Source of the DNA: JASHVB01 sp035523995
GTDB taxonomy: Bacteria > Pseudomonadota > Alphaproteobacteria > Acetobacterales > Acetobacteraceae
Reading direction: 5' to 3'
DNA: 64,000 nt
Assembly: GCA_035523995.1 (NCBI GenBank)
Contig: DATKPQ010000143.1
Span: 8,874-72,873 of the forward strand
The notes under the pieces were generated by a model. It was not told where the DNA came from. It did no database searches and saw nothing but the letters and a program-made list of their open reading frames with translations. Positions 51,230 to 61,800 of this stretch are shown here, piece after piece (position 1 is the stretch's first letter; each line of letters begins with the position of its first letter). The translations under genes were made by a program, and so were the position numbers.

Positions 51230-52177
51230 TTAAGGTGTCACGTGCCCGATGAACTTCTCCGGCGGCCGCGTGCCCCATTGCGAGCGCAGCCCCTCCTCCG
51301 CCGACACCAAATTCCCACCGTTATGCACATTCAGCCGGTCGGTATCGGCCCAGTGCTCGTGCACGCGCCGCCACGGATCGGCCCAGTAATCGTACACCTG
51401 GCTGCCGAGGAGATGCCGTCCGATCCCCCACATGTGCTCGTACTTGCCCATGTGCGCCAGATGTTCGTGGCCCATGAATACGTCGTCGATGTCCTGCACT
51501 TCGAACGAAAAGTGGTTCAGCCCGGTCCGCTCGTTCCTCATGCAGAAGAACGCATGGTGGTCCACATAGTCGTCGCCGCAATCCAACCGGCTGAACTGGC
51601 CGATGATGTTGTCGGTCGACCCCGCATAGACATCGTCAGAGCACACCAGGCCCAGAGTCTCGCGGAACCAGCGCACCGTCTCCTGGTTGCGCGGCGAGCC
51701 CATCACCGCGTGGCCGATGCGTTTTACCCGTGACGGGCCGGCATCGATCCGCATCACCTCGCCGGCGCGGTTCAGCGGCTCCAGCCCCGAGTTCACCGCC
51801 TGCCGCGGCGCCGCAATCGGCGCCGAGGGCTCGATCCCGTACACCACCTCGATCGTGTAGCCATTCGGCTCCGTCAGCCGCACGCGCTTGCCGCCGCCAG
51901 GTTCATCGATAGTCTCGATGCCGGAGGTACCGGGCAGTTTTGCCAGTGTCTTCAGATCGTCCTCATCAGCCACGTACCAGGCAAACCCGAGGAAGCCCGG
52001 ATCGCCTTTCTCCGTCACATGGAGGTGGTGGTTCGGATCGGTGCCGCGCATATACAGCGCGTGCGGCGTGCGTTCGGCACGCACCATGCCGAACGCGGTC
52101 AGGAATTCCTCCTCCGCATCCAGGTCCGGCGCGCGCAGCCGGCCGAAGGCAAGATCGGACACTTTGACAACGGACAT
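51230..52177 (-). CDS. Two-domain extradiol dioxygenase (VOC family)
   Basis: 315 residues, two VOC modules (1-125 and 150-290). This is the type I extradiol ring-cleaving fold. The catalytic module carries the Fe ligands: RIGHAVMGS (His), GLNHFSFEVQDIDDVF (His) and ADPWRRVHEHWAD (Glu near residue 280). It opens catechol-type rings next to the hydroxyl groups. Strong ribosome site GGGAGGGAAGCA before ATG 52177. No other ring-degrading genes directly beside it. Substrate unknown; possibly linked to the catabolic block at 1-9 kb by function only. Confidence 0.88.
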   Translation of the reverse strand: MSVVKVSDLAFGRLRAPDLDAEEEFLTAFGMVRAERTPHALYMRGTDPNHHLHVTEKGDPGFLGFAWYVADEDDLKTLAKLPGTSGIETIDEPGGGKRVRLTEPNGYTIEVVYGIEPSAPIAAPRQAVNSGLEPLNRAGEVMRIDAGPSRVKRIGHAVMGSPRNQETVRWFRETLGLVCSDDVYAGSTDNIIGQFSRLDCGDDYVDHHAFFCMRNERTGLNHFSFEVQDIDDVFMGHEHLAHMGKYEHMWGIGRHLLGSQVYDYWADPWRRVHEHWADTDRLNVHNGGNLVSAEEGLRSQWGTRPPEKFIGHVTP

Positions 52178-52246
52178 TGCTTCCCTCCCGTCCCGGTGAA
52201 CCGGCTACGGCGGCATTCTACGCGAAGCAGCGATGGATGAGCAAAG

Positions 52247-52546
52247 TCAAGTAAAGTGCTGCAGCGCCCCGGCGATGACGACCGGCTCCACATCCGATTG
52301 CGCCATCATGTACCCGCCAGCCACGCTCGGAGGTGCATCGAACGGCGACCTGGCCGGTAGCACCGTCTGCCAGTCCGGCGACAGCGTGCTGAATTCGACC
52401 AGCAGCGAGGGCGTGGCCGGATCGGCGAACGCTGCCCCACTGACGTGCAGCGGATCCGGCGACGGCCCATCAGCCGGCGTCAAAAACGTCCATCCGGTGC
52501 TCTCGAGCGAACCGGCGATTGCCGCACTCGAAACCGTATCGGCCAT
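52247..52546 (-). CDS. Hypothetical protein, 99 aa
   Basis: MADTVSSAAIAGSLESTGWTF..., a mostly beta/loop small protein with no family recognised. A ribosome-like AGGGGCAG precedes the ATG. It lies 23 nt downstream of the histidine-kinase gene on the same strand and may be co-transcribed with it. Confidence 0.5.
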   Translation of the reverse strand: MADTVSSAAIAGSLESTGWTFLTPADGPSPDPLHVSGAAFADPATPSLLVEFSTLSPDWQTVLPARSPFDAPPSVAGGYMMAQSDVEPVVIAGALQHFT

Positions 52547-52569
52547 ATGCCACTGCCCCTGTCGCAGGC

Positions 52570-54447
52570 TTACCTTGAGTGCGGCTGTACGTCGGGAGCG
52601 GCAGCCGCGTCGTCAAGAAGCGACGCAGCGTGTCCCGCCGATAGTGCCCTGCCGATCGCACTGAGCAAGTCGTCCACGGCAAACGGCTTGGTGATGCAAT
52701 CATTCATGCCGGCCTCGCGATAGATCGGCAACCGATCGGGCGTCGCATCGGCCGTCAGGCCGATGATCGGTACCTTGCCGGCACGGCCGGGCAGGGCGCG
52801 GATCTGTCTTGTGGCCGCAATTCCGTCCAGGTCCGGCATGAAAACGTCCATCAACACGACGTCGGGTACTGCGCCCGCTGCCAAGGCGGCCACCGCCATC
52901 GCGCCATCCTCCGCAAGCTGCACCACGCAACCGGCCTGCCGCAGCACCGCCTCGGCGAGTTTACGGTTGGAGGCCACATCGTCCACCACCAGCACCCGCT
53001 GCCCCGTGATGGGCCGGGGTTCGAAGCGGAGGGGCGGACGTTCGCCGGGCGAATCCACAACGGGCAGCGGCAGTTCCGCGGTGAACACGCTGCCCACGTC
53101 ATCCCGACCCGGCCGATATTGCAACGTGCCGCCCATCGCTTGCGCCAATGATGCCGTGATCGCCAGCCCCAGCCCGGTGCCCTCCGTCGCCGCCATATCG
53201 AGCGGCCGCCGTGCAATGTCCTGGAACAGATGCGGACGCAGCGTCGCGGGAACGCCACGGCCGGTGTCGGTGACTTCCAGGCGCAGCAGGCCAGGCCTCG
53301 GGTGCCAGGATGCCGACAGCGTTACCCGGCCACCGGCGGGCGTGAACTTCAGCGCGTTGCCGAGCAGGTTCAGCAGGATTTGCCGCACACGCAGCGGGTC
53401 GGCGCGCACGAAGGCGGGCACGCCGGGGGCTTGGTCCAGATCAAGGAAAACACACTTCGCGGCCGCGGTATCCGACAGCACCTCGATACTGTCCTGCAGG
53501 ATTTTCCCCAGCGCAGTCGGCTGCGGATTGAGCTGGAAACTGCCCGCCTCGACCCCGGCGAGGTCCAGGATGTCGTTGATAATGGCAAGCAGGTGCTTGC
53601 CGGATTGCTCCAGCACGACGGCACGTTCGCGCGGTTCGCCGTCGAGCCGCGGGTCGCGGGTCAACGCCTGCGCCATGCCGAGCATGCCGTTCAGCGGCGT
53701 ACGCAGTTCGTGGCTCATGCGGGCCAGGAAGCGGGACTTGGCCTGGTTGGCACGCTCTGCTTCGTCGCGGGCCGCGGTCACAGTGGCAACCGAGGTTTGC
53801 TCGGCCTCCTCCTTGGCGACCGCGATCAGCAGCAGCGAGGTGCCAGTCAGAAACACGACGCCAATCATCGCCATCACTCTGAACCACGGCGATGCGGGCA
53901 GATCGAACGCGATCCGGTCCAACGGCATCCACAGCGCCATAGCCGCGCGGAGGAATTGCATGGCGGCGTCAGCGCCAAACAGCGCCGCAAGGGCGCCGCG
54001 CGATGACAGATCGGAGCCGGGCCGGCGGCGAAGGAACTCGCGCATGCATAGGGACTGGTAGCCGCCGAGGAGGATGGAACCACCGACCACGCGGTACAAA
54101 AGATTTTGGTAGAAGATCGGAACCTGACAGGCGAGCAACCAAATGCACGCACCCGTCACGGTGGCAAGCGCCGAGCTAGGCCGGCGCTCAAACCGGCGTG
54201 CCCCAGCCCAGCTAATGCCGGCCCCGAGGATCATCAGTGTCACGGCTACCTGAACCGAAACCCAGTGCGGCAGGACGTCGCGACCGAGCGCCAGGGCCGT
54301 TGCGACGGCGCCCAACAACTCGGCGATGCCCCAAATGGCCAGCGCCACCAGCGTTCGGTCGCGGCGCCAGAGCCAGAGCTGCAGCAGGCCAAGGAAGCCG
54401 AGCAGCAGAATCGTGAAGCGAAGAATCGTGGCAGTCTGTACTGGCAT
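52570..54447 (-). CDS. Membrane-bound hybrid histidine kinase
   Basis: 625 residues from the ATG at 54447 (the open frame continues upstream to 54576). Six to seven membrane helices at the N-terminus (TILRFTILLLGFLGLLQLWLW ... VMAMIGVVFLTGTSLLLIAV), then HisKA with phosphorylatable His246 in MSHELRTPLNGMLG, HATPase (LLNLLGNALKFTPAGGRV, DTGRGVP, GTGLGLAI) and a C-terminal receiver with Asp534 in LMDVFMPDLDG and Lys in ITKPF. The signal is probably sensed in the membrane domain. It is divergent from the TpsA gene, with a 15-bp inverted repeat between them. A separate output regulator is not beside it. Confidence 0.9.
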   Translation of the reverse strand: MPVQTATILRFTILLLGFLGLLQLWLWRRDRTLVALAIWGIAELLGAVATALALGRDVLPHWVSVQVAVTLMILGAGISWAGARRFERRPSSALATVTGACIWLLACQVPIFYQNLLYRVVGGSILLGGYQSLCMREFLRRRPGSDLSSRGALAALFGADAAMQFLRAAMALWMPLDRIAFDLPASPWFRVMAMIGVVFLTGTSLLLIAVAKEEAEQTSVATVTAARDEAERANQAKSRFLARMSHELRTPLNGMLGMAQALTRDPRLDGEPRERAVVLEQSGKHLLAIINDILDLAGVEAGSFQLNPQPTALGKILQDSIEVLSDTAAAKCVFLDLDQAPGVPAFVRADPLRVRQILLNLLGNALKFTPAGGRVTLSASWHPRPGLLRLEVTDTGRGVPATLRPHLFQDIARRPLDMAATEGTGLGLAITASLAQAMGGTLQYRPGRDDVGSVFTAELPLPVVDSPGERPPLRFEPRPITGQRVLVVDDVASNRKLAEAVLRQAGCVVQLAEDGAMAVAALAAGAVPDVVLMDVFMPDLDGIAATRQIRALPGRAGKVPIIGLTADATPDRLPIYREAGMNDCITKPFAVDDLLSAIGRALSAGHAASLLDDAAAAPDVQPHSR

Positions 54448-54574
54448 AAGTGAGTCGGGTTCGGCGGCGACCGGTACGATGCTTACCTGAATGGGCAGCA
54501 GAGGCCAACGATCCGGCACGAGAGCCAGGATTGCGGTGCAGGCGATTTCCGAAGGCGAGGGCGGGCCGAAAACC

Positions 54575-54646
54575 AAACCCGTTTCGAAGTCGCACGGCGA
54601 TCGGCCCCGCCGCGGTAGCGCGTCAGCGGCTCTTCGAAACGGGTTT
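54575..54646. promoter_or_regulatory. 15-bp inverted repeat between kinase and TpsA genes
   Basis: AAACCCGTTTCGAAG (54575-54589) and its exact complement CTTCGAAACGGGTTT (54632-54646) around 42 nt. The centre is about equally far from the kinase ATG (54447) and the TpsA ATG (54778). It could be an operator, a cruciform or a weak terminator. Confidence 0.45.
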
Positions 54647-54777
54647 CAACGCATACGCTCGCAAAAGCCGCAACCATTACAGATCACCGAAATGTGAGCC
54701 CGTTTCTGTGACAAATCATTGCCGTTCGTCAAGCACGGTTCGCTACCGTCTTGCCATCCATGGGGAGGGACGTTGCC

Positions 54778-57700
54778 ATGCGCCGGACTGGCCCGCTGCG
54801 TACGACCGTTCCAGCGTTCGCAGTACTGGTTTGGGCCGGCGTGGCCGGGGCACAGCCCGCACCGAACGCGCAACCTTCGGGCGGCACCGTTGTCGCGGGT
54901 AGCGCCGCGATTACCCAATCCGCAAGCGCAACTACCATCCAACAGGCAACGCAGCGCGCCGCTATCAATTGGCAAAGCTTCAATATCGGCCGCCAGCAGA
55001 CTGTGCAATTCCAGCAGCCGTCCACGGCTGCGGTCGCGCTCAATCGCGTAGTAGGACCAAATCCCTCCCAAATCGCCGGGCGCATCGACGCCAACGGCCA
55101 GGTGATCATCACCAACCAGTCCGGCGTCACATTCTATCGCGGAGCGCAGGTGAACACTGCCGGCCTGATGGTGACCGCGGCGGGGATCAGCAACGGCAAT
55201 TTCATGGCCGGCCGCATGGTGTTCGACCAGGCGCCGAACCCCAATGCCGCCGTTGTCAACCAGGGCCATATCACCGTTCGGAATGCCGGGCTGGCAGCGC
55301 TGGTCGCGCCGCAGGTAGCCAATTCCGGCACCATCACGGCGCGTCTCGGGCACGTGGTGCTCGCCGGCGCGCAGACCGCGACGCTTGACCTGTATGGCGA
55401 CGGGCTCGTTGCGATCGACGTCACGGGCCAGGTCGTGCAGGCGCCGACCGGGGCGACCGCCCTGGTGACGAATACCGGACTCGTCCGTGCCGATGGCGGC
55501 ACGGTGCAACTCACCGCACGGGCGGTCGATGGCGTCGTGCAGACACTGGTGAATGCCGGCGGCCGGATCCAGGCGAAAAGCGTCGGGAGCCGCACCGGCA
55601 CCGTGGTGCTGAACGGCATCGGCGGCAACATCACCGTGGCGGGTCAGCTTGCCGCGACCGGGACCGCGCCAGGTACGATCGGCGGCCGCATCGCGGTCAA
55701 TGGCAGTGGCACGGTCGCTGTCGCCAGCGGAGCAAGCATCGATGCGTCGGGTCAGGCTGGCGGCGGCATTGTCGCGATCGGAACCACCTTGGCGCGCACC
55801 GCCCACGGTCCCGGAACGCCGTCACGCCACACGGCAGTGAAGGTAACCGTCGCATCCGGCGCCACGATTGCTGCGAACGCAACAGCGCAAGGCGATGGCG
55901 GGCGCATTACGCTGCTGTCCGCGCAGACCACGGTCATGGACGGCGCGATCAGCGCCACTGGCGGCCCCGAGGCTGGTAACGGCGGCTTCGTCGAAACCTC
56001 CGGCCCGACACTCAGCATCGGCAACGCCGCGGTTGTGAATGCCAGCGCACCCGCATCGGGCGGGAAAGCTGGCACCTGGCTGCTGGATCCGCTCGATCTC
56101 GACGTGATCGGCAGCGGCGAGAACACTAACGTGCAGGAGAATTTCGGCCCACCCTTCACCGCCACGCCAGATGGCGCGCCATCGCACATTCTCAACGCGG
56201 TGATCGAGCGGGAGCTGAACGATGACACCGATGTCATTCTGACGACGGAGAACACAACAGGCAGTGCTGCCGGCAACATCACGGTCGATGCAAATGCGCC
56301 GATCGCCTGGGATACGGGAGCGACGCTGACGCTGAACGCGGCGGGCGGTATCATCATCGACTCGACGATCACCCACACGAGCGGCCTGACCAACATCTCC
56401 CTGGGAACGTTGTTTCTGAACGCGCTCGGCGGCGCCATCACGCAGGATCCATTGAATGGTGCGATCACGGTGGACAACCTGGCGATCACGTCGGTTGGGC
56501 CGGTCACTCTCAATGCGGCGAACGCGGTCGGGACCTTGGCGGCCTCGGTCAGCGGTCCGGGCAACAGCTTCGCTTTTCGTAATGATTCGACCGCGCTTGC
56601 CGTCGGCAACATCGGCCTGGGTAACGACACCACCATCAGCGGCATCACCACCAATGGCGGCCAGCTTATTCTCTCCACCACAACGGCCGGCGACATCGAC
56701 GTAGACGCGCCGGTCGCATCGAACGGCGGTTCCATCGCCATCGCCGCCGCGCCTGGCAGCGGCGTCTTCAACAACAGTGCGATCAGCAGTGTCGGCACCA
56801 GCGGTGACGGCAGCATCGTTTTGCTCGGCGACTCATTGGGTCTGACCTCAGAGTCCGATCCCACCATCAATGCCGGCACCGGCACAGTCGTGCTCGGGCC
56901 CTCGACGCAGACACTGGACATTGTGCTGGGCGCTTCAAACGGCGAGGGATCGCTGGGACTGCAAAACAGCGACTTCGGATCGATCACGGCGGGAATGGTG
57001 CAGGTCGGCTATCGCGCCACGGACGGCGCGGCATCGTTCACCGGCGCCATCAGCATCGGCGGCAATGCAGGACTCACCCTGAACACGGCGAATTTTTCCT
57101 CCCTGCTCCTGGTGACCGGCGGCGCCGGCACGGTCAGCCAGACCGAACCAATCAGCTTCCCTGGCGGTACGCTCGGGGTCATCGCCGACGGCAACATCAC
57201 CCTCGGATCAGGCAACTCAATTGGCACGCTCGCGGCCTTCAACGATGCCGGCCTTGTGGGCTTCGACAATGGCGTGCCACTGACCGTGGGCACCCTGCCG
57301 CAGCCAACGCTTGGGATCGCTGTCGATAACACGTTCGGATTCGCCAGCGCGGTCGTCATGGCAACTGGCGATGGACTGCCCGGCAATCCCCTCACGGGCG
57401 TTACCACGTCCGGCACTCTGACGCTTGGTACCACGGGCGGGCTCACCCTGGCCGCCGACCTGACGGCACCAGGACAGACGGTAACGCTTGGCGTCAATGG
57501 CGGCGGGATTGCCCAGACCGCCGGCATCATCACCGCCGGGACGTTAACGGGCGGCGCCAGCACCAGCATCGCATTGAACGACAGCAACGCCATCGACGCG
57601 GTGACTGGCTTCGTCGCACTCGACGGGCTGTCGCTCGCCGACAGCACCGACCTGACCGTATCGGGGGCGACCGGTGAGACCAGCACCACGATCAGCACCA

Positions 57701-58887
57701 CCGGCACGCTGACGGTGACCGGCAGCGTTGCGGATACCAGCGGCGGCACCGTCAGCCTGACCGGCAGCAGTATCGCGGTTACCAACACGGGCGTTGTCAG
57801 CGATGGCGGCACCGGCACCACCGGCCTTACCGCCACCAGCGGCAGCATCACCGAGAACGGGACGATGCTGGCCGGCACGCTCAACGGCAGCGCCGCCGGC
57901 GCTGCGACGCTCACTGGTGCCACGCCGTTCAGCAACCAGGTCGCGACGCTGGGGAATTTCACGGCCGGCAATCTGACGCTGATCGATGGCACCGCATTGA
58001 CGATCGCCGGGCCGGTGACGGCGGATTATCTCAATATCACCGCCACCGGGCGGATGGTGGTGGCGGGTAACATCGCCACGACAGGTGCGCCGCTGGCGCA
58101 GCAATCCGGTGCCACGCCGGCGGCACAAGGCAGCACGTTGCAGGTCGTCGCCTCTCCGACGGACCCTGGGGCGGCCACGCAATTTGTCCAGACCGGCACG
58201 GTCATGCTGACCGATCCGCCCGCGACGACGCTACGTGTACAGCTCCCTGCCACCGGCGGCAGTGCCAGTTTTGCCAACCTGGCCGGGACGGACGCCAATC
58301 TCGTACTCGCAGTCGGCACTGGTACAGCAACCGGCACCATGGAGGTCGGCGGCTTGCTCGTGATCGGACAGGGCGGTAGCGCCACGCTGGCCGGCAGCGT
58401 GGCGGGCGTCACGACGGCCGCAGCGGCAGCTCTGGGGCAGATCTCGCCCGCCATCAACCCGAACTACACCTTCAACGGCTGCACGATTGGCCTTGCGGCA
58501 TGCGGTGTTCCGCCAACACCGCCCCCCACGCCGACACCAACCCCGACGCCGACACCAACGCCAACACCAACGCCGACACCAACGCCGACACCAACCCCGA
58601 CGCCGCCTTCAACGCCGACGCCTCCGTTGGCGCTGTCGCCCCCTGCAACCCTGCCTCCCCCTGCGCTGGAGACGATCGTCCCCGCCCCGCCCGTTATGGT
58701 AGCCACGACAGTGCCGGATACCGCCGTGCTCGGGGGCCTGACGCTCTTCCTGCGAGGACCCAGGGTTCTGCCGGTGGTTCTGCCACCACCTGTCGATCTC
58801 ATCCTCCTGCCCACAACGCCACTCCTGGGGAACCAACTCGCGCCCCAGGACGTCGTCCCGCCCAACATCTCCTTCGAGGACTACTGA
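54778..58887 (+). CDS. Filamentous haemagglutinin-type TpsA exoprotein
   Basis: 1369 residues. A signal peptide runs to about residue 25 (cleavage after AGA). A TPS secretion domain at about 36-150 follows: GGTVVAGSAAITQSASATTI, INWQSFNIGRQQTVQFQQP, NRVVGPNPSQIAGRIDANGQVIITNQSGVTFY. The bulk (150-1235) is a repetitive beta-helix rich in G/S/T/N (TSGTLTLGTTGGLTLAADLT). Then come GCTIGLAACGVPP, about 20 Pro-Thr pairs, and a C-tail ending PPNISFEDY. Secretion normally needs a TpsB porin, which is not in the window. The start ATG 54778 has GGGGAGGGA upstream. The stop overlaps the next start by one base. Confidence 0.92.
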   Translation: MRRTGPLRTTVPAFAVLVWAGVAGAQPAPNAQPSGGTVVAGSAAITQSASATTIQQATQRAAINWQSFNIGRQQTVQFQQPSTAAVALNRVVGPNPSQIAGRIDANGQVIITNQSGVTFYRGAQVNTAGLMVTAAGISNGNFMAGRMVFDQAPNPNAAVVNQGHITVRNAGLAALVAPQVANSGTITARLGHVVLAGAQTATLDLYGDGLVAIDVTGQVVQAPTGATALVTNTGLVRADGGTVQLTARAVDGVVQTLVNAGGRIQAKSVGSRTGTVVLNGIGGNITVAGQLAATGTAPGTIGGRIAVNGSGTVAVASGASIDASGQAGGGIVAIGTTLARTAHGPGTPSRHTAVKVTVASGATIAANATAQGDGGRITLLSAQTTVMDGAISATGGPEAGNGGFVETSGPTLSIGNAAVVNASAPASGGKAGTWLLDPLDLDVIGSGENTNVQENFGPPFTATPDGAPSHILNAVIERELNDDTDVILTTENTTGSAAGNITVDANAPIAWDTGATLTLNAAGGIIIDSTITHTSGLTNISLGTLFLNALGGAITQDPLNGAITVDNLAITSVGPVTLNAANAVGTLAASVSGPGNSFAFRNDSTALAVGNIGLGNDTTISGITTNGGQLILSTTTAGDIDVDAPVASNGGSIAIAAAPGSGVFNNSAISSVGTSGDGSIVLLGDSLGLTSESDPTINAGTGTVVLGPSTQTLDIVLGASNGEGSLGLQNSDFGSITAGMVQVGYRATDGAASFTGAISIGGNAGLTLNTANFSSLLLVTGGAGTVSQTEPISFPGGTLGVIADGNITLGSGNSIGTLAAFNDAGLVGFDNGVPLTVGTLPQPTLGIAVDNTFGFASAVVMATGDGLPGNPLTGVTTSGTLTLGTTGGLTLAADLTAPGQTVTLGVNGGGIAQTAGIITAGTLTGGASTSIALNDSNAIDAVTGFVALDGLSLADSTDLTVSGATGETSTTISTTGTLTVTGSVADTSGGTVSLTGSSIAVTNTGVVSDGGTGTTGLTATSGSITENGTMLAGTLNGSAAGAATLTGATPFSNQVATLGNFTAGNLTLIDGTALTIAGPVTADYLNITATGRMVVAGNIATTGAPLAQQSGATPAAQGSTLQVVASPTDPGAATQFVQTGTVMLTDPPATTLRVQLPATGGSASFANLAGTDANLVLAVGTGTATGTMEVGGLLVIGQGGSATLAGSVAGVTTAAAAALGQISPAINPNYTFNGCTIGLAACGVPPTPPPTPTPTPTPTPTPTPTPTPTPTPTPTPPSTPTPPLALSPPATLPPPALETIVPAPPVMVATTVPDTAVLGGLTLFLRGPRVLPVVLPPPVDLILLPTTPLLGNQLAPQDVVPPNISFEDY
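58511..58625. repeat. Tandem CCGACACCAACG-type repeats encoding (Pro-Thr)n
   Basis: Short tandem 6/12-bp units (CCGACACCAACG and variants) inside the TpsA gene. They encode the Pro-Thr linker and could change length by slippage without frame loss if whole 6-bp units are gained or lost. Confidence 0.8.
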
Positions 58888-61800
58888 TGCGCAGGCTCCT
58901 CCAGGTGGTTGCGTGGCTTGCGCTGGCCACCGGCTGTGCCAACCCACCGCCGCAGGATTATCTCGGCGGCAGTCCCCGAGGGCAGGCAAGCGTCCCGCTC
59001 GGCCAGGACGCCACAGGCGAAGGCTGCAGCCAGATTCCGGGCGATGGCCCAAACACCGCAGATATCTTCTGCGGCGCCTGGACCGAGCCGGCAGCGCAGG
59101 TGCGGCCCGGCCCGGCCGGCGATGCCGGCTCGCTGATGCAGATCGCCACAATGAGTGCCTGGCGTGAGGCGCTGGATCAGCGGCTGGTCTGCCAGCCGCC
59201 CGACCACAGCAGCATCCTCAGCGGCCAGCCCGCGGTGGTGCTGTCCTGCACCCGGCGCATCGGCGGTTGGCCGCAAGTGGCGCTGGTCGCTGCGGTGGGC
59301 GGGCAAACCTGGCTGGCGCAAGGCATTTTGCCGACGCTTCCCGTGATGGAACGAGCAATCGGCATTCTCTCCGGCCGTGTCGCACCGCCGGCCGCGCCTG
59401 CGCTACCGTCTTCGGCGGCCGACGCCTTGCTGGCGCGCCGGCTCGCCGCCCGCGCCTTCACTGCGGGCGATGTCGGCCAATTCGAAGCGCTGATGACGGC
59501 GGGCGCGCGCGCCAATCTTGCCGAGGATTTTGCCTCCGCCGAGCAAGCCTACCGTGCCGCGCTCGCGATCCAGCAGAAAGCCCTGGGCCAGGATGACCCG
59601 AACACCGTCGAACCGCTGATGCATCTGGCGCTGCAAGTTTCCGACGAAGGCCGCTTCGCCGCGGCTGATCCCCTGTTCGCGCGCGCTGAAGCCCTGGCGC
59701 CCCATGCGGCCGATCGGGTCGCGTCGGCGCGACTGCTGCACTATCGGGCCTTGCATGCGCTGAACCAAGGGCATCAGGCGCAAGCGCTTGCCATGCTGCA
59801 GCAGGCCGAGGCCGCCTATGCCGCCCTGGTGCCCCCGGAACTGCTGGTGGCTCGCGTCCAGCTTGCGTCAGCCGGACCAATGCCGGCGCGAGAGCCACTC
59901 ACCGACCCCACTGTGGAGTCTGCGTTGATGGGCGTGCTGGAGACGCGCCGCTATCAGGCGATCGTCTTGCGGCATTTGGACCGGCCGGCGGAAAGCGCCG
60001 CGATGGCCGCGTCGGCACAGAACCTTGCGATGGCAGACGGGATCGTCCTGCCGGTGATCACGGCACGCCTGACCCGCACGGCCGCGACTGCCGCGGGCGC
60101 CGCCGGCAGTATCGCGACGGCCGAGACCGGGTTGGCGCAGTCGGCCGTTGCGTTCTCCGAGGTGCTGCCGCAGACGCGCCCCCTGGCAGAAACCGAGTTG
60201 CTGCAAGCCGCTGCGCTGGCAGGCCAGGGCCAAACCAGACGCGCCCTGGCATTGTGCGCAACCGCCGCGAAACTGCTGCAAGCCCTGCACTCCGGCACGG
60301 ATCCGTCCCTGCTGGCCCCGTGCCTGGCCGCTTATGCCGCTGAAGCAGCGAGGCAGCCTGAGAATGCCCAGCGTTTGCTCGCGGCAATGTTCGAGACCGC
60401 GGAGTTGGCGCAGGACAGCCTGACCACGCGGCAGATTGCCGAGGCCGCCGCGCGGCTCGCGGCCAACGCAAGCAATCCCAAAGTGGCGGCAGCGATCCGG
60501 CGACGGCAGAACGCCGGCCAGACGTTGGCCGATCTGGAGCGACAGCGAGATGACCTTGTGCGCGGGGCCTTGCCCGGCACTGTGCCGCCACCGGCAAAGC
60601 CGCTGACGCAAGCGGAGCTTGACCGGCGCATCGCCGAAGCCGAGGTCGAATTGGGCGATGCCGACGCCGCCTTGCATGCCGCGGCACCCAATTATGGGCA
60701 GCTTGTCCAGGAGGCTGTGCCAGCGGCCGATGTTTTGGCCGCGCTGCGGCCCAACGAAGCATTCGTTGCAATTACGCTCACCGGCGATTCCGGGTGGGTG
60801 TTCGCAATGCGCAACGGCTCTATCGCGGCGGCACCATTGCGGGCCGGCACAAGGGAGGTAGGCGCGCTGGTGCGGCGCGTCCGTGCCAGCATCGAGCCGA
60901 CCGAGGCCGGCGTGCCACGCTTCGACACCGGCGCGGCGTTTGGTCTGTATCAAGCCGTGCTGGCGCCGGTCGCGCCGCAGCTTGCAGGCGTGAAGGCACT
61001 TGTGGTCGCTCCATCGGGCTCGTTGCTGTCGCTGCCATTTGCCGTGCTGTTGACTGGGTCGGCCGAGCCCGACCGGCTGGCCGAAGCGCCTTGGCTGATC
61101 CGGGACATGACCATCGCGCACGTGCCGTCGGCAGCGAATTTCGTCGCTCTGCGCCGGATAGTCGACACATCCCATGCGCAACGCCCCTGGTTCGGCTTTG
61201 GCGATTTTCATCCGGTAACCCTGGCACAGGCCGAGCGTAGCTTCCCCTCGGCCGCCTGCGCCGACAGCGCCCGTTTGTTTGCGGGCCTGCCCCCTCTGCC
61301 CTTTGCCCGTCGTGAACTGGAGGCTGCGCGGGCGCTGCTGGGGGCCGCGCCGTCCGATGAACTACTGGGCGCCGCATTCACCGTCCCCGCGGTAGAGAAT
61401 GCGCACCTGAAGGATTACCGCGTCCTGCATTTTGCGACGCACGCGCTGCTGCCCGCCGAACTGCGCTGCCAGAGCGAGCCCGCCATCGTCACCTCGGCGC
61501 CACCCGGCGCGCTTGATGCGTCTGGTGCCCTGCTGACGACCAGCGACGTGATGGGGCTCGATCTAGACGCCGACGCGGTGATTCTGTCCGCGTGCAATTC
61601 CGGCGGGCCGGGCGGCGCCGATGGCGGGGATAGCCTCTCGGGACTGGCGCGCGCCTTCTTTTTTGCCGGGGCGCGGGCGCTGCTGGTGACCCATTGGTCG
61701 ATCAGCGACCAATCGTCGGCGTTCCTGGTGGCGGATACGTTGCGCCGCTTTGCCGCCGGCAGCGATGGCGGCCTGGGCGGTGCCTTACGCGCGGCGCAAC

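Noticed and set aside
54447..54576. Longer N-terminus of the hybrid kinase
   Set aside because: The extra 43 residues add no membrane helix and reach the inverted repeat; ATG 54447 fits the first helix better, although the upstream start cannot be excluded.
58511..58625. CRISPR-like array
   Set aside because: The repeats are direct 6/12-bp units in frame inside a gene and have no spacers.
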